Shown piece by piece: positions 1 to 11,353 of a stretch of DNA of 42,081 nt. Both the position numbers and the translations under genes were made by a program. A model generated the notes under the pieces. It was not told where the DNA came from and did no database searches. It saw only the letters and a list, made by a program, of their open reading frames with translations. This DNA is from Evernia prunastri (lineage: Eukaryota > Ascomycota > Lecanoromycetes > Lecanorales > Parmeliaceae): assembly GCA_003184365.1 (NCBI GenBank), contig NKYR01000205.1:1-42081 (forward strand), read 5' to 3'. The stretch's first letter is position 1. Each line of letters starts with the position of its first letter.

Positions 1-320
1 GTTAAGGGATCTAATGTCGTACCGCATATATTTAGCAGTATAGGTAATGCTATACGGTAGCGACGTTGAGTAGGATGGGCAGAAATAGGATGGGTAGAAG
101 TAGGATAGGGTAGAAGCAAAGAGACGAGAAAGGAAGTGTGCATGCGTTTGACCCTGAAAATAAAGCTTCTATTTTGGCAGTCAGTCACGTGAAACTTCCA
201 ATGTATAAATAGCCAGAGCATGAAGCTAGCACTGGCAGAGACAGCCCTATAAAGCGCAGCGAAAGGCAGAACTGCGGAAATCAGGACCGCGAATGCCAGT
301 GTTAGTAGAAGTGGACCGGG
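1..320 (+). mobile_element. LTR-like repeat, copy 1 (truncated by window edge)
   Basis: This block is repeated, diverged, at 20727-21040 in the same orientation. The full copy starts with TGTTGAGGGATCTG, so the window edge removes one base here. Both copies carry a TATA-like box (TATAAATAG, about 203-212 here) after a shared CACGTG-containing stretch, as expected of an LTR promoter. The TG start supports an LTR, but no clear CA end, primer binding site or coding interior was found, so a solo LTR or another interspersed repeat are both possible. Confidence 0.5.
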
Positions 321-1426
321 GTGCCAGAATGTGAGAGGTTACCAGAATTGGAGCGAGTGCTAGAACTGGAGCTGGCGGGCCACCGCTGGGGTGAGAGTTC
401 CGAAGTCGACCATCTCGATCTGCTCTCTCGATCTATTTAATGTCAGATTAGGCTACAGCTTTATCGACTCATCAGCGTAAAGACTAATTCTAGATCTGCT
501 AAGCCTCAAGTGATTGGTTCAGATCTTCTTCATCTCTTGGGACCACGGGCACCGTTCCCATCCTTTTCATCCCTTTCTGTAAGACGTATCTTCACATCCC
601 TAATTAACAAAGCCAATGACGTTATACAGGGGAAGAAGCGGCAAAAATTATTAAGAAGCGCCTATTTTTACTCGTGTGCTGCCATAATCCGCTCGCAAAC
701 GAAAGCCAGCAGGGCGATAATATAGAAAAGGCGGTTGTAGTTGCTCCGGGTTCTGGATAGGGATTTGCAGGATAGTCGTTCCGAGCAAGTGATTGGCTAC
801 TATGATTTGCGAGCAACTGGGTCCGCAAATCGTTGAAACTTTCTAATCCATAATCTCTCAGTCACAGGGCGCAGTCATAGCTCTCCGTGTTTTATGTAGG
901 TAAAGTAAGCCGAGCGTCCTAGAATTCACATTGTAGAAGCTTCCAAACCTCCAGACGTGGACCACGTACGAAGGCGCCAATGCTGGCCCGTGCTTGAGAT
1001 ACGCCTTCGCCGCGAGCCGTGTTCCAAGTCTGCATATACGCAGAAGCAACAGAAAGCAATAATGCTAGAGACCGAGACCTTTACATTGGAAAAAGGTCGT
1101 ATAGTAGAATCGACGTGCCTGACAAGACTTGGTAGAAAAGTAGACTCCTTAGAACCCAGCTTCCTTCCCCTCAAGGACAGCTTATATAAATCAAATGAAC
1201 AACGTAATAGAGATAAAGGACAGGCGCAGTCGAAGTCGCAACATGTTCAAAATATCTAAAACATGTGAAGCAGTGCATATTCGAATAGAGGGCCCCGGGC
1301 CAACAATTTGTACAACGTATAATCTGTATTTTTCGAATCAATTATTTCCAAATACGGACCGATATTCGCAATTGTTAAGAATCAAAGTGAGACAACTATT
1401 TAGAAAGGTATAATTGTTATTATCGT
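321..1426. other. No recognisable gene
   Basis: Only short, mutually overlapping open frames on both strands, with no recognisable domain and no convincing splice signals. The last 200 bases are AT-rich and probably form the 3' flank of the NLR gene that ends at 1427. Confidence 0.5.
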
Positions 1427-4400
1427 TCAAGTTTCAAGTACAGCGGGAGTAACTGTCGAACTAAATTGAAAGAAAGTGACTCGGCCGGACCCATTTCCTA
1501 GCACGAGAGTCTTGTCCCGAAAAGCGTAGACACCTGGCCGGCGGTTGGGTGGAAGCCAAAGAACATTGCAATCTTTATACCTCACCCACTCCCCCTTGAC
1601 ATTCATGAAGGATGATGGATCAGCCGAACCTTTCATATTAGGAGGATTGAGAGAAGATGATGGGACCATTAGAAGTCGCCCGTCCATTTCCAGCTGCGAC
1701 CCATCTGTACTGAAGGAGAGGTTTCCATTGTACTGATGTTCGACTTGCTGTGTTGAGACCTTTGCTTTAACGTCCCACAGTCTGACAGTCTTGTCGTGGG
1801 ATGCAGAGGCCAGAAGCTGGCCGTCAGGCGAGAAGACGACCGCGCTGACCCAATCTGAATGGCCTTCAAGCGTGCCGCGTGAGGCCCCTGTGGCTGGGTC
1901 CCACAGTCTGACAGTGTTGTCGCCGGATGCAGAGGCCAGAAGCTGGCCGTCAGGCGAGAAGACGACCGCGCTGACCCAACCTGAATGGCCTTCAAGCGTG
2001 CCGCGTGAGGCCCCTGTGGCTGGGTCCCACAGTCTGACAGTCTTGTCGTGGGATGCAGAGGCCAGAAGCTGGCCGTCAGGCGAGAAGACGACCGCGCTGA
2101 CCCAATCTGAATGGCCTTCAAGCGTGCCGCGTGAGGCCCCTGTGGCTGGGTCCCACAGTCTGACAGTGTTGTCGCCGGATGCAGAGGCCAGAAGCTGGCC
2201 GTCAGGCGAGAAGACGACCGCGCTGACCCAATCTGAATGGCCTTCAAGCGTGCCGCGTGAGGCCCCTGTGGCTGGGTCCCACAGTCTGACAGTGTTGTCG
2301 TCGGATGCAGAGGCCAGAAGCTGGCCGTCAGGCGAGAAGACGACCGCGCTGACCGAACCTGAATGGCCTTCAAGCGTGCCGCGTGAGGCCCCTGTGGCTG
2401 GGTCCCACAGTCTGACAGTGTTGTCGTCGGATACAGAGGCCAGAAGCTGGCCGTCAGGCGAGAAGACGACCGCGCTGACCCAACCTGAATGGCCTTCAAG
2501 CGTGCCGCGTGAGGCCCCTGTGGCTGGGTCCCACAGTCTGACAGTGTTGTCGCCGGATGCAGAGGCCAGAAGCTGGCCGTCAGGCGAGAAGACGACCGCG
2601 CTGACCCAACCTGAATGGCCTTCAAGCGTGCCGCGTGAGGCCCCTGTGGCTGGGTCCCACAGTCTGACAGTGTTGTCGTCGGATGCAGAGGCCAGAAGCT
2701 GGCCGTCAGGCGAGAAGACGACCGCGCTGACCGAACCTGAATGGCCTTCAAGCGTGCCGCGTGAGGCCCCTGTGGCTGGGTCCCACAGTCTGACAGTGTT
2801 GTCGTCGGATGCAGAGGCCAGAAGCTGGCCGTCAGGCGAGAAGACGACCGCGCTGACCCAACCTGAATGGCCTTCAAGCGTGCCGCGTGAGGCCCCTGTG
2901 GCTGGGTCCCACAGTCTGACAGTGTTGTCGCCGGATGCAGAGGCCAGAAGCTGGCCGTCAGGCGAGAAGACGACCGCGCTGACCCAACCTGAATGGCCTT
3001 CAAGCGTGCCGCGTGAGGCCCCTGTGGCTGGGTCCCACAGTCTGACAGTGTTGTCGTAGGATGCAGAGGCCAGAAGCTGGCCGTCAGGCGAGAAGACGAC
3101 CGCGCTGACCGAACCTGAATGGCCTTCAAGCGTGCCGCGTGAGGCCCCTGTGGCTGGGTCCCACAGTCTGACAGTGTTGTCGCCGGATGCAGAGGCCAGA
3201 AGCTGGCCGTCAGGCGAGAAGACGACCGCGCTGACCGAACCTGAATGGCCTTCAAGCGTGCCGCGTGAGGCCCCTGTGGCTGGGTCCCACAGTCTGACAG
3301 TGTTGTCGTCGGATGCAGAGGCCAGAAGCTGGCCGTCAGGCGAGAAGACGACCGCGCTGACCCAACCTGAATGGCCTTCAAGCGTGCCGCGTGAGGCCCC
3401 TGTGGCTGGGTCCCACAGTCTGACAGTGTTGTCGCCGGATGCAGAGGCCAGAAGCTGGCCGTCAGGCGAGAAGACGACCGCGCTGACCCAACCTGAATGG
3501 CCTTCAAGTGCTTGTAAAGAAGGTGTCCAATCCTTTTCCACCATGGGTGGTCGTTCTATCCACCCTGGCAATTCTTCTGAAAACAGGCGTCTAACAGTAC
3601 TAGCTTCTGGGCTGAAAAGAAGTGCAGATTCATAGACTTGGAGAGGCGCCGTCTCCATGATATATCTAGACTCGAGAACAAAGCGTCTTGCATCACGTAT
3701 AAAGGCCAGCAGATCTGTGTTGGCTTGGAACTAGAAGTTAAAAGGATCAGCATCTAGAACACATAGAAATACCCAATTAGTACGTACCCCAGGTATGACG
3801 TCTAAGACTTTGATCATGAGTACAGCTTCAGACATCTTGCCCATCAGACTGAGTGCTTCAAGCCAATGAAGGAAATGGCTTTGAAGGAATTCATGTACGT
3901 GTCCACCATCATCAAGACTGAGATCGCTCTTTTGGAGATGATCAACCCAGTACTGACATGCATATTGAACGTGATAGGGCAAGTGCTGATCCACCGTGCC
4001 GATTTCTGTTTCATTCTTCAGTGTGCCGGGCGTCCTGAGCTGACAGATGTTTCTTTTCAAGGTCTTTGACATGACACATAAGCATTGTTCAGCTATGTCG
4101 TGATGAGCCTTTTCTTGATCGATCCAGAAATGTCTATCGAAGCACCGCTCCTTATTGACGAGAAAGTCGCGGAAAGATGGATGAAGAAGTTGGATTGGTG
4201 CATTTCGATCTTCCGGAACATTCAGCACTGATTTGAGAGGGTCCAATGTAGTACTAATCGTCTCTGACAGAGCTGGAGACAGCCTTGCCAATACGACAGC
4301 GGAGAGCGAATCAAATAGTACAATAATTGATCCCACAGTATCACGGAACCGTCGGGCTAATATATCCCCCTCTTTTTCGTTGCAGTCTTCAATCACAGAA

Positions 4401-5862
4401 GTCCTCAAGATCTGGATATATATATCATCAAGCCTTTGTGTAGGCTTTTGTGAGTCATCATTCCCTCGAAGGACAATGTCCAGACGCTCTTCTGGATGCC
4501 ATTTGCGATCCTGGATGAATCGACATACAGTGGCAGCATAAATGAAGAGACTACCTGATCTTTCGACAAGAAGTTCAAGCTTTTGTTCGCCAGGCCAGTC
4601 GAACGGAATCGAAACTTCCTCTTTGATCTGACCTAATTCATGCCTTAGGAAAACAGTAATATCGTGACGAATGACGGCCGCAGAGATTTCATAAAGCACG
4701 AAGTCTTCATGCACGGATCCAGAGATAGCACGGAACCCAAGGCGGATTGGAATCTCGGGCCTGCTGGTGACAAGCACTCGAAGCTGTACATTCTTGAGAT
4801 CTCTGGCTTCCGTGAGTAGTTGAAGAAGAGTCCGGATGTCTTCTTGACGCCCGCACTCATCTAATGCATCGATTACAAGTACCAAGATTAGAGGTGACCG
4901 TGGATCGCGTCCTAACCTCAACAGGGGTTGATAAACCAACTTCGTCCACTGATCGCGCATAGACTGCCGAGAGATGCTGTCATTTTGAGCGATTGCTTCG
5001 CATATATAGTGCTTTAGCCTTGGCGAAGTAGCTGCCAATTGAATCGCAACGGTACTGAAGAGTCTACCGGTATGGCTGAGATCACCGCGGCCTCTTGAGA
5101 AGAAGAAATTCGCGGCAAGTCGCTTTTGCTCAGTGAGAGTGCGTGTGATAGTCCGAGCGATGGTAGATTTGCCTGTACCAGCCATTCCATTCAACCAGAA
5201 TATAGTCTTTTGGCATGGGTCGGCGCTCCACTTCATGATCTGGCATAGAATATCAACACGGGTATCTGGAAGGCAGTAAGGCTCATTTTGCCGCTCAAAT
5301 GAGTTGAAGTTGGCCCCGTCCGCATATGAAAGCTTAGATAGACACCGATCTTGCGCCGCTAAATCCAGCTTGACATCAAAATCAAGCATCAAAGAGCTGT
5401 TGAGATCAGCTTAATCCAGATATTTAAATTAGGGATATCTTACGTCTGGTCTGTATTCAGAGCAGCAGTGAATGTTGATTTGTATCTCTCAAGTACACCA
5501 AGATCTTTCTCCAGCTCCTTCCTTTCAAATGGCCATTTCAATGCTCGAATCCCATACCGACTCATGGCCTTCCGACGCTTTCCTGGCTCTAGCTTCTTTT
5601 GCAAGTGCTCAAGATATATTAGGCATTGTTGAATATCTTTCTTGAGTGATCTTGACGCGAAAAGTCTAGTTGCTCCTGGATTCTGAGCAAGCATGTCCAG
5701 GTTTTGAAGAACACTGCTAAGTGCCTTAACTTCCAGACACAATCGATCGGCATCGTTTTTGGCATTCTTGACGTGGGAACAGTACTCCACGCAAAGAGAC
5801 ACGACCTTTAGAGATGTCTCAACAAGAGCAACAACACTTGCTGCGGCACTAACGCCATCCAT
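1427..5862 (-). CDS. NACHT-WD40 NLR (HET-E/HNWD-type STAND protein), intact
   Basis: Fungal NOD-like receptor, 1443 aa over three exons: 5862-5444, 5396-3788 and 3730-1427. Intron 1 (47 nt) starts GTAAGA and ends ACAG; intron 2 (57 nt) starts GTACGT and ends CTTCTAG, and it removes an in-frame TAG at 3733-3731, so the gene is not broken. Residues 1-140 form a helical STAND N-terminus (Helo-like/PigL_N style). The NACHT domain has Walker A GMAGTGKST (about 210-218) and Walker B LVLVIDALDEC (about 311-321). Fourteen 42-residue WD40 repeats occupy about 751-1338, followed by about 105 unique residues. Such proteins sense ligands through the WD40 propeller and, in the het-d/het-e/het-r relatives, trigger incompatibility cell death. 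The effector type of this N-terminus is inferred from family resemblance. Expression cannot be judged. Confidence 0.88.
1745..3508 (-). repeat. 14-unit, 126-bp WD40-coding minisatellite
   Basis: Fourteen in-frame 126-bp units, nearly identical at DNA level. Counting from LEGHS, almost all changes fall at unit positions 6 (G/D), 7 (W/S), 25 (G/D/Y/H) and 27 (N/K), with one A-to-V at 23. Each is usually a single-nucleotide, amino-acid-changing difference. The antisense strand stays open by chance of the repeat and gives long shadow frames, which are not genes. Confidence 0.95.
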
Positions 5863-6989
5863 TGCCCATCCAGAAGCCTGACGGCTGTCTAATAACAGGG
5901 TAGATGGTTTTGCCTACGAGGATTGTATGGTACTAGACCGAAGGATTCGATTGGCTTGCTATTATCGATTAGTCAACTCCAATGGATGATATATTTGCGA
6001 TATCACTGGGTCTTTACTTTGTCGTAGACTTCTCAATGTGAGAGACTCTTTACCCTTAGCTCTCGATGATCTTTCAGCCTGATCAAACTATGTTTCCGAG
6101 CTAGGCGGATAGACCCGCTGGAGATGCCGAGGCATGATTTCAGCGACTTCAGTACCTTCAGCCTCAGTAACACGTTCCCAGTCCTGTTATTTGTTTACTG
6201 ATACTATAGCTTCCACTATCTACGAACCGATAAGGCGCTAACTGCGTGCTGCATTTCTATTTCTCCTCTCTACGGCCAGTTCAAGCGACACGTCTCCCAC
6301 ATTTGGCATCCCTTGAGTGTTGATTGATTGATTGATTGATTTATTCATACTACCCTGAAGTTAGACCCTTAGTGGGCCAACTATGCGAGATGTGCAATCT
6401 ATCTATCGAATCTAATTGACTGAGACCATTGAAAGAGGCTACCCTACGGTCGCCGGACCCCTTTCGTGAAGAACCATATCCTGCTTTTTGACCCGAAACC
6501 CTTGGTGTTTTCTATGTATTGTAGATTCCGTATGGGGTGGGACCCCTCTAAGCCCGGGGGTCCCAAAGAACAGTATCCCAATTCCAACTCTTTTCCATTC
6601 CAGCCCACTAGACGGAGTTGCCCTGACGACTCTGAGGGTCACTACTTCTCAGAGTCTATTGCTCGGTAGGCGGCCGAGGTTCAAGATCCGGTATCACCTT
6701 TATCGAGGAATGAGACGGATACGTTTCGANAGATGTTGAGATCTGACAGTGTAGAGGCGTTACGGCCTTTGCTGAAATGACTGTTTATTGCTGAAATGAC
6801 ACGTGGCATCTTGCGGACGTGTCGAGAGGTTGACTGTATTTGCTGAATATGATAGGCTTATGAGAGGGCGAGGTCGGTAGATATCCATATCGTTGACTAG
6901 TATGGCTCAGTCGAAAGAAAGGCTTTTGATGGCCTGACTGTCGGAAAGAGTACGTGGCATTGCGCGATTTTCAGGGGGTCCTTGGACCC
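5863..6989. other. Upstream flank of the NLR; no gene seen
   Basis: Probable promoter side of the NLR but no motif is decisive. It holds a short TGAT simple repeat (6321-6341), a GGGACCCC/GGGGTCCC inverted pair near 6540-6566, and one ambiguous base at 6730. Short frames in both directions have no family resemblance. Confidence 0.45.
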
Positions 6990-7070
6990 GAGGCCTACAG
7001 TCGTGTAAACCGCTCATTATGGGCACGGGCAGATACCTTATAATGAGCTGATTACCGTACTGTAGGCCTC
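6990..7070. repeat. Imperfect 31-bp inverted repeat (hairpin)
   Basis: Arms 6990-7020 and 7040-7070 are reverse complements apart from about six mismatches, with a 19-bp loop. Outer arms read GAGGCCTACAG and CTGTAGGCCTC; inner arms read CTCATTAT and ATAATGAG. A smaller hairpin (GGGTCCTTGGACCC) lies just left at about 6975-6988. It could be a MITE remnant or a structured transcript; nothing else supports a function. Confidence 0.6.
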
Positions 7071-7090
7071 AGGCCCATAAATGATGTCGT

Positions 7091-7789
7091 TGTGGTTGTG
7101 GGAACAAAAATGTGGTTTTGCGCTGTTGTTGATCCTTATGGATATCCCTTGAGTGTTACGAGCGTGACTACATCCATGGCCATTTGGGCGGATTGGCCCT
7201 AGTCCTAATCGGACTTAGCTACTATTTAGATATCTTCCATTCCGGCCTCTCGTAACTTAGTCTCCTTAACAATTGAATCCTCGTTACACACCACTATTGA
7301 TTTGATCTAGTTGCAGTCCTAACATTGAGCACTACTCTCGAAAGTAGCTCCACCAGCTAGAGCCCACGAGAACAACCATTCGAGTTCAGAGGCACCACTT
7401 CCGATCAATACGGGTCAGCTACAGCTTTCTAACTGCTAGACGATCATGGGAACAGTGCTGACCTTTTATCCGCGACGAGTCATTTATGGCGTTCTTGACC
7501 TGAGCTTGTGAGTAGGGGAAATATTGAGGCTTGGGCTCCCTACGGTATCGTCTATGTCTTCTCAGCGAAGGGAATATAGAGGTTTGGACAGTTGAGGAGA
7601 TACGGGGGTGGCTTCGTTTGGTTGAATATCGCTGGGAAACAGTGTTAAAGAGGTTTGATCCGTGAAGATCAATTAGCTGCGGTGTTGGTATTGAGAAGAA
7701 AAGTGCTAAGTTGGCGCTTTGTTTTTCGAAAGGCATTTGTGCAAAGATTGCTGCTTCCAGAATTCTATTTGACCGAAAGAGCATGTGTA
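7091..7789. other. No convincing gene
   Basis: One 121-codon frame exists on the minus strand (7784-7419) but it has no recognisable domain. Its 5' part adjoins sequence shared with the repeat unit to the right, so it is probably not a gene. Confidence 0.4.
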
Positions 7790-8900
7790 ACAGGCTAAAG
7801 GATCAGGAGAACGCAGGATAGATCTACTGTTTCTCTATGTACATACAATGCTTATGTACAATGCCCGCAGCACCTCAGTATAGCCACTCAAACTCATACA
7901 ACCCAGCCATCTCAAGGAGCCTTACACCCCTCAACATCAGTACTATTACTCAGCCCCCCCAAACCTCCCATACTTTTCACCATATGCCTCAATCTTCGCC
8001 CGAGTCGCCTTATATGCGTCCATCTCCACAATCACGCTCAACAGCGGCTCCTTCGTAACCGCCAACTGATATTTTGCCTTTACGCCATTGACCGGATCCC
8101 TAGCTTGGCTTCCATTCCGCTTCGCTATTTATTCTTTGGCGCTCATGTGGTCGTAGGTTGGGTGGGGAAGTCCACGGAGCGTCCGGTCCAGTATGCGGAA
8201 ACCGCCGGGCTCGACGCATGTGAAGTGGATGTTCCATTCTGCTTTGACTTCGTAGGAGAGGGCTTCGGTAAAGCCTTCGACGGCCCATTTGGAGGCGCAG
8301 TAGATTTTGAACGTAGGCACTCTGAGCGAGTATAGGTGTTAGTAGGGTTCATATTCCGGGGGATTTGTGAGGGAGCCCGACCCTCTTTGGCCTCCGGTAG
8401 AGGCGACCTGTAGGATCCACCCCCCTTTGAGCTTCTAATCCCTCGTGGCCTCCCCAGCTGTCCTCGTAACATTGATCGAGCCGAAGAAATTGACTTCCAT
8501 TTGTGTCCACTATCCCCTACATTGCTGACCACCATATCGACGCGGCCGAGCCTATGAAGTGCGGTTGCGAAGGCTGATTGGCTATCACTGGGGTCTGTGA
8601 TGTCGAGCTTGACGGCGTGGTAGTTCTTTATGGTAGTGCGTTCGAAGATGGGGATCCCTTGTTTGCGCCAATATCGCCCGGTGTCGAGGACTTCTTGCAC
8701 AAGATGTGATGAAGACGCGCATGTTCCCTTTCAACGCCCTTTCCGGCACAACTTGACCGCAAAAGGTCGAACAAAAAGTTCATACGTCCAGAATTCATGT
8801 GCACCAAAGTTTCCTGTGGATCCTGGGCCTATGTTGGGCTATGCGGTCTTCGTATAGGGACGTTCCTAAGCGGGAGCTCCCGGGACTAACTACGAAGCTG
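7790..8900 (-). repeat. SDR-bearing repeat unit, copy A
   Basis: Duplicated unit, also found at 21207-22150 (full length) and 11354-11762 (3'-truncated). Shared landmarks, read on the minus strand, are the block GGGAGCTCCCGCTTAGGAAC (8881-8857 region), a TTTGTTCGACCTTTTG block, the dehydrogenase remnant and a 3' tail containing TTGTATGTACATAG. The palindrome GGGAGCTCCC is kept in all three copies. Confidence 0.75.
7945..8722 (-). pseudogene. Short-chain dehydrogenase/reductase, copy A (broken)
   Basis: Remnant of a classical NAD(P)-dependent SDR. Pieces visible in order on the minus strand are MRVFITS, then KLDITDPSDSQSAFATAL with GRVDMVV, then the active-site segment IYCASKWAVEGFTEAL (Y-x-x-x-K) and HFTCVEPGGF, then a C-terminal VIVEMDAYKATRAKIEAYG. 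The frame changes several times. The glycine-rich cofactor loop between MRVFITS and the segment leading to LDITD is missing. An intron with a CTACTAAC branch site can be traced before the active-site segment, though its donor is altered. The copy cannot encode a working enzyme. Confidence 0.75.
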
Positions 8901-9337
8901 AGTGTTGCTCTACCAGAAGTCTCTAGGCTAAAAATAGCTGATAGTAAGGGAGTAAGATCCCGTACTACCAGTCTTCATGAGAATTCCTACGTTAAAGTTC
9001 TCGCAAGGTTGGGAATTTGCCAGCTCACACACCTAGGCGTCCTCCACTGACCAGTCATCAAATATGACTGGATCAGGTTTCATCTGCAAAGGAGACTGAT
9101 GAGTTTACAGAGGTAACGGCATCACCATGCATTCGCAGGTTCTCCGAAACATCTTCAGAGAGCCGTTGACACTCGTTCACCTGAATAGGATGAGTGCATT
9201 GGAGGCTCGTTTCCGGGCTGGCTCCGTAGTGAAACTTAGGCGACTACCCGGATACGCTCCTCCAACTCCTTGCATCAACGGCTATCTGCATTGCATTGTA
9301 CTACAAAGCGATTGTGATAGCTCGACCGCTTCCCACT

Positions 9338-10223
9338 ATGCCTGAACACAAGAGGCTCACTACGTCTTCTAAATACCGCGGAGAAGGAGCTCGAGTGGTC
9401 TGTGTCTCAAACCAGAGTCTTCTACCAAGTCCATCGGCTCAGACAATCACACCATCAAAGACGGCTAGCAGCCTCCTTGACTTTCTGATCTCATGCCACA
9501 AAGGACAAGAGGTGGAATCGTGGACAGTGTTCAATATCATACCAGAAGAGGTTCAGACGGTATGGTTGATGTTGGAGAGACACAAATCGCTTTATGACTA
9601 CGTGTTGGGCAAACTCCGGCAAGTGGACCGGTCCTCCCTAGCTTTGCAAGAGTATGGGACTGATGAGAACTATTGTGAGCATCAGATTCGACTGGTCTCC
9701 ACATATTTCCCGGTTCACGGTCAGGATGCCAACATCCACCCACGATATATTCACAGAGCTTGTTGTTCAGGAGATTGGATCCCAGCTGAAGAGCGTTGCT
9801 CGTGGGGGCACGGATATTGCAGCTGTTCTTGATCTGGTCAGATCAGAGTCTACCTCGGATGTCTATCTCTACAGACACGAAGCCATTGACGAACGTTATC
9901 CCAAGCACTCACCAGACGCCTCTTTTGCGCACGCCAAGTCTCAGTATCCCTCCGTCGTGATCGAGACATCATATTCACAGCGTCAGAAAGATTTAACGAG
10001 GCTGACTGATGAATATGTATCCGGTTCCGACGGAAACATCGCCATGGTCCTTGGACTTGATATTGAATATGGCGTTGGGTCGAAGAAGGCATCGCTATCC
10101 ATCTGGCGACCTTGATTAGTGCCGGATCCCGAGAAGGAAGAAGCCGTTCTACAAGACGTCGTTGCTGCCGTTTCACTATATAAGGTCCACTCGTGCATAT
10201 ATAACGTAATGAGTAGTTGCTAG
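9338..10223 (+). pseudogene. PD-(D/E)XK-like fungal hypothetical protein, broken
   Basis: Start ATG at 9338. The first frame runs through TASSLLDFLISCH and VFNIIPEEVQTVWLML. Near 9650, at a GGG run, homology moves to another frame beginning around RFDWSPHISRFTVRMPTSTH and continuing to SPDASFAH, YPSVVIETSYSQ, GSDGNIAMVLGLDIEYG and SIWRP. There a TGA at 10113 interrupts the frame, which would otherwise continue (LVPDPEKEEAVLQ) to a TAG at 10221. CGA-to-TGA is a plausible RIP-type change. I recall this layout as a lineage-specific fungal family. PD followed by ExS resembles a nuclease-like PD-(D/E)XK core, but this is inference and the last position is not lysine. Confidence 0.5.
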
Positions 10224-10260
10224 GGGCTTATTCCTACACTAATTCCCACACCGTAGCTAC

Positions 10261-10718
10261 TCACTCCACTATGAACGTCGCCCCTAGAATACGTCGCTGC
10301 TGTGACTCCCTCTCATCGATATCCTCACTCGGTACCAACGTCTGCTTTGACGACTTCTTCTTTATAGGCTGATCAACAGCCTCTAGAGTAGGCGCTCGGA
10401 GTCGCTGTTTCTTCTTCTGTGATAGGCCTTTCGCCTGCTCCCATACCTCCTTCTTGATCTCACGGCCTATGTTTTTGGATAGCACTGACGGGGCCGAGGA
10501 AGATGGCGCAGCGGAGGCCTCACTTGCTGGCGGAGCTTTGTTCTTACTGCCTTTGGGCCGGCCTCTCTTAGGCAGCTCCGCAGTAGGCTGCGTCGCAGGA
10601 GGAGGGCGGAATGCTGGTAGTGCTGGTAACAGTAGCGATGATGATAACGATGGAGGAGGATGAAGAGGCGGAGGGCGGAATACTGGTGGGGGGGAGTGCT
10701 TGATGAATAGGCTGTGAC
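10261..10718 (-). pseudogene. AT-hook/proline-rich tail, probable transposase remnant
   Basis: Open frame on the minus strand without a clear ATG. It has a proline-rich start, an AT-hook-like KRGRPKGSKNKAPP, then a Lys/Glu-rich basic tail with IGREIKKEVWEQAKG. AT-hooks of this type occur at the C-termini of fungal Mutator-like transposases and in some copia polyproteins. With the FAR1-like piece upstream on the same strand, I read it as the end of an internally deleted Mutator-like element. Confidence 0.35.
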
Positions 10719-10802
10719 TGCTCTACCTGATGGCGACGTTAATCCTTGATCTTCGTCATTTCCTGACCGCGCGTGGTCCCATACTCTTAATCAATCTCTC
10801 CC

Positions 10803-11036
10803 TTATGCTGGTGGTAGCTTGCGCCAGTTCTTGGTGTCGGCGGAGTGGTGTATGCACTTAAAGGTCCTCCTGGGATCCACCTGCCCGCACGAGGCAGTAA
10901 CGATCGCAAAGCCTTGAAGCGCTATCGACCGTATGACGATGGGAAGGAGTTCTCTTTCGACGTGTGCAGTCTTTCGAGACTGCCTAAATTGACCCAGGAG
11001 AAACCTCAGACTATGATACTTGAACAGTAATGGCAA
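10803..11036 (-). pseudogene. FAR1-like DNA-binding fragment, probable transposase remnant
   Basis: Short minus-strand frame with QGFAIVTASCG, FKCIHHSADTKNWRKL. The pattern of a globular start, then a Cys-x2-His-like step and NWRKL, recalls FAR1-type N-termini of fungal Mutator-like transposases. No catalytic DDE domain lies between this and the AT-hook piece, and terminal inverted repeats were not found. Identification is tentative. Confidence 0.3.
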
Positions 11037-11353
11037 AGTCTACAGGCACCGCGGTCAAAGAACCATTCATTTCAGATTACCATAGTCAGTGCTTCACGTC
11101 GTTTACCTAGCTCGCCGCTGCAATTCGAAATCCCAAACATGACTTCGGCGGCCACATTACCCTGTCCGAGGTGACCAACGAATTCGATCGCTACAAAATA
11201 TGGGCTGGGAATGTTGGTGCTATGCACAAGGGTCCACGATATCAAGTCTCTCTAGATTTATCGGCTTAGTGAGGCGTCATTCTACAGGCGACAGGTATGC
11301 TAAGCTCAAGGGTCGCTGTTTTATTTCTCGGTACGGCTCTATTAGGTCCACTG

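Noticed and set aside
1669..3507. Very long antisense and alternative frames (612 and 422 codons) over the WD40 array
   Set aside because: They are by-products of a 126-bp repeat whose length is a multiple of three; the protein sequences are low-complexity shadows of the WD40 frame.
3731..3733. Premature stop breaking the WD40 NLR
   Set aside because: The TAG is the 3' splice site of a 57-nt intron with a good donor and restores family-like sequence on both sides.
7419..7784. 121-codon minus-strand frame as a gene
   Set aside because: No domain, no splice context, and its first part borders sequence shared with the dehydrogenase repeat unit.
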